Shown here one piece after another: positions 61,001 through 64,000 of a stretch of 64,000 bases of DNA. This DNA is from Erythrocercus mccallii. Its lineage: Eukaryota; Chordata; Aves; Passeriformes; Dicruridae. How positions within the stretch are numbered: the first letter of the stretch is position 1; each line of letters opens with the position of its first letter. The stretch covers positions 558,001 to 622,000 of the forward strand of contig VZRG01000189.1 of assembly GCA_013397435.1 (NCBI GenBank). The letters are read 5' to 3'. The notes beneath the pieces were generated by a model. It was given only the letters and a program-made list of their open reading frames with translations. It was not told where the DNA came from and ran no database searches. Both the position numbers and the translations under genes were made by a program.

Positions 61001-64000
61001 TGTGTGGGCAAGCAGAGCACTCATGTCATCCAAAAAAACCTGCTCACCTGCAGACGGGGTGGGGTGCTGTGCATCCCTGGGGGTACTGAGTGGGAGGTGT
61101 GTGTTTTATTTACTAAAGTCCACAAACACATCTGTACAGGAGTTCTCCCAAGTGCTTTCGGGTTTTCATTTTAAGAGTTCAGCTCTCCCTCCTCCACATC
61201 CCATCTCAGAAAGCCTATCAGGTGAGGAAAGAGTGTTTTGTCTTTAATCAAACATCACCTGTACTGATGGTATGAAGAACAATATGGAGTGTCTACACTT
61301 CCACACACTGCTGCTGTTCTCAGGATACAGAAATTTCTTTCCTTTCACATAGCAAATAGAGCTGTTGCTTTAGTAACAAATTATCCCTTAAAAGTAACAT
61401 AATCAGCTCTCAAGGAAGTACTGATGCAAGTGCCGATACTGTTGCAGCAGAAGAGCTTTTAATTTTTCACTTTCGGCTTGGCAAACCTCTTCAGCATGGG
61501 ATACTTCCATCATCACCCAAGGAAAAGAAAGGAACAGGAGCAGGACAGAGTGGTAATTGGCCTGTGCTGGGATCAAGAGCAGTAACACAATGCTAAAATC
61601 TCTGCTTTTTAAGCATAGTCCTGATGAGTGTGAGTGCTCCTGCCCTCCAATGTATGTCAGCTGAGACACTAAAGAGAGAAAAGCATCTCAGCATATCGGG
61701 TCCTGATGTGTAAAGTCTCATTTGATGTGAAAGAATGGCAGAGATGAAATGTGACTCTTGACTGCACACTGTGATTTGAGCTTCCCTGCAAAGTATTCGT
61801 GCCTGCCTGATGTACTGCACTACATTGAACAACTTCAGATACCATTCTGAGACACACTGCAAAATTGCTACAAGGAAATTAATATATAGAGGTAATATTT
61901 CTGCCAGTTAAAAACTAAAGAGGAGCAAAATCAGGGCAATTCTAGCAGCTGTATGTTCTGTACAGACACAACCTTATAGCAGTCTCTACAGTTCAGAAAT
62001 CTGTGTGCTTTCTTCTTGTTTCTAATAATTCTGATAGAATAGTAATTCTGTCTTATTATCTTGTAGATAATAATTTTGGTCTGTTCCAAATGAAAAGAAT
62101 TTGTGTCATTTGTGCAGACAAAATATTACCTAAATTTTTATAAAAGCAGCAGGGTCCACTGAAGTTTGTTCTCTAGTTTTTTATAAATGAGATGAAGCCA
62201 TGATAAAAAATACTGATTTGAAAACAATGGAGACAAAAATGAGAGCAAACAATTGCTTAATTTTTAAACTTGATGGATTGCACCTACAACAAATAGAGTG
62301 TGCCCACCAGAATATAATATTCCACTGGATTTTTATTAAGATTTCATTTTTATGATTGCTTATAGTTTAAGGTGAGTGTTATATATGCAAGAATCTCTCT
62401 CTTATCACACAGTTTGGATGTGGGACAGACAGTATGATTGTATAGAGGGACATCAAACTGTTGACAAAACACTGCTGAAGGCATCTGGACACAAGTTCCC
62501 TTTCTGCTGTGACCAGCCCTTGAATATGAGACCAAACTATGAAGGCAGAGACATCCTCACTGAGAATTAATTTTGTCCTTGCTGCAGTGGCTCACACATC
62601 AGAAAGACCACACTCTTCTTGATTACAAAAGGTGTATTCAGTGCACCTGTGGCAGTGCAGTAGTTAAAATTACTCTCATTTTGTCTTTCAGGTTAGCAGC
62701 TCTCTGGGGTAGGGTGGAAACATCCCTACCCACCCTGTTTCCCTGCCTTTGCATTTCTATTAACTGCAGATCAAAGTAGGATTTCTTACTCTGTTTTGAT
62801 TCTAACAGGATTCAGGAGCAAGTTGAGACAAAGGATGAATGTTGTTATGTATAATATCAAAGTCTGAAGAACAATGGGAAATGTTAATATAACTCAACAA
62901 GGGCACTTTGTGTAATAAAAACACAGAGGAAAACACATGAAAGCGAATTGTAAATACAAACATAAAAATTATAAGGGGAAATGAGGGCATTTAAGGTGGC
63001 TCAAGCTCTGATAATGCAGCATGGACCATTTCACTTGTATTTAAAAGAAACTCTGCTTCCCTGGGTGCTGCAAGATGGGTGACTGTGAGGCTTGCTTAGG
63101 TTTGAAACCTGTCTCAGATCTCCATAACAAAAGTGTTGCTTCTGATTTCAGCAGGATTGCCTCTGATTCAGGTTGCTATGAGCAAATGGAACAATTAGCA
63201 CCAGACAACTTCACCACCTCCTCTCACACGGTTCCTGATCTCACAGACAGTTGTGACATAACTCATCCTAAGTGTGAGCCCTCCACAAAAGCTGTTTTCA
63301 TAACTGGAGTTTTGCTTTGAACTAACTTCTGCCATCAGAAGCTGCTTCATTAATTCTGTAAGGCAGTCTACAGCTAAAGTGAAAAAATTTCAGCACCATC
63401 TTTGATGTTTTACCATCTCAAAATGCTTGCAGCCTTTCACTTTCCACTGGATGTGTAGGATGGTCATAAGATAAAGTGATGAAAGAATAAAAAGATCATA
63501 TTTTAAAAGTATAATCACAAAATTATTTCTAATAATTTCTAATTTTGAATAGTAAAATATCATACCATTACCAAGTAATGAAAATGTAATAAAATTGAGG
63601 TCTTAAGAAGATTTAAAATATAATTGCATCTTTTAATGTTGTAATAATTATATAATTAAAATTACAAAACCACATATAATAATTAAAACAGAGTCTCCTG
63701 CTGTGACAGTATCAGAGATTCTCTCTGCATCAGGTTCATTAATGAAGCCTCTACATACAATAGATAGACTAATGCAGAACCAGTCCACTTTAGATAATTT
63801 GTGGGGATTGTTTTTGACGGTGCTTGGATGAAGTGTGGATCAGAATGCTGATTACCGACAGATGGTGCATCTTTTGGGTTCCTAAATTTGCTGTCATCCC
63901 CACTCAGCTTTCTCTGCATTCCACACTAGAAGATTTCTCCTATTTTTGCATTAAAATACCTGCATCTGGATCGATGATATTGTCTGGAGACATTCCTAAA
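61001..64000. other. Unique AT-rich noncoding DNA
   Basis: No gene or transposon was recognised. The stretch at about 63470-63690 is extremely AT-rich with repeated AATTAT-like words. Short open frames occur on both strands, none with a known domain. Confidence 0.5.
61403..61669 (-). other. Small open frame with a hydrophobic segment, coding status unproven
   Basis: The 88-codon frame contains a hydrophobic stretch at about residues 27-51 (IVLLLLIPAQANYHSVLLLF and onward). A charged, possibly helical tail follows (EEVCQAESEKLKALLLQQYR). The layout imitates a signal anchor followed by a short secreted or cytosolic tail. I recognise no family, no splice sites were found at its ends, and hydrophobic frames are common by chance opposite A-rich plus-strand DNA. 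Confidence 0.12.

Noticed and set aside
60015..61247. Very long open frames (367-410 codons) on both strands
   Set aside because: They consist of a GT-rich minisatellite plus 874 Ns read as codons, and no real protein is encoded.

Overview
The window is AT-rich vertebrate nuclear DNA, most likely from a bird and probably a songbird. Four signals support this. (1) There are several CR1-type LINE copies; the two clearest end in the avian CR1 3' signature (a 'gaggtccctt' or 'aaggtcccttccaaccc' motif followed by short ATTCTATG/ATTCTGTG-like octamers). (2) There are two LTRs of retroviral type, in families I recall from passerine assemblies. (3) No Alu, L1 or other mammalian repeats are visible. 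(4) Density of genes and repeats is low. The species and family assignments rest on recalled consensus sequences, not on a search.

No intact protein-coding gene, rRNA or tRNA can be supported. The longest open frame free of Ns is 184 codons (27683-28237). Almost all other open frames are under 140 codons, unrelated to each other and typical of chance. The longer nominal frames simply read through runs of N. The window therefore looks like a gene desert or the inside of a very long intron.

Layout: 1-10.4 kb is unique AT-rich sequence with a small 19-bp tandem repeat near 7.47 kb. 10.4-12.7 kb holds two old, decayed CR1 copies in the same orientation, the first with a recognisable reverse-transcriptase remnant. 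12.7-20.2 kb is unique. 20.2-21.27 kb holds an old CR1 body fragment followed by a younger CR1 3' end. 21.3-31.8 kb is unique, with a more GC-rich patch at 26.5-28.25 kb. A roughly 57-bp CR1 tail lies at 31.82 kb on the minus strand. 35.77-37.86 kb contains two minus-strand solo LTRs. The first runs into a 240-bp assembly gap flanked by a (GGAA)n tract. The second is complete, with a perfect 5-bp target-site duplication, and has acquired (CT)n and (TCT)28 microsatellites. 37.9-51.57 kb is mostly unique and contains the best candidates for conserved regulatory DNA (42.9, 45.15 and 48.1 kb) plus a (TTGCT)15 array at 49.5 kb. A 5'-truncated CR1 lies at 51.57-52.16 kb. 52.2-60.0 kb is unique. A 10-bp-unit GT-rich minisatellite interrupted by an 874-bp assembly gap occupies 60.0-61.0 kb, and the rest is unique and AT-rich.

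Nothing here forms an operon-like or otherwise cooperating gene system. Any function is more likely cis-regulatory: clusters of homeodomain-type TAATTA/TAATTG, POU octamer and E-box motifs in non-repetitive DNA. That is inference from motif density alone, and a cross-species alignment would decide it.
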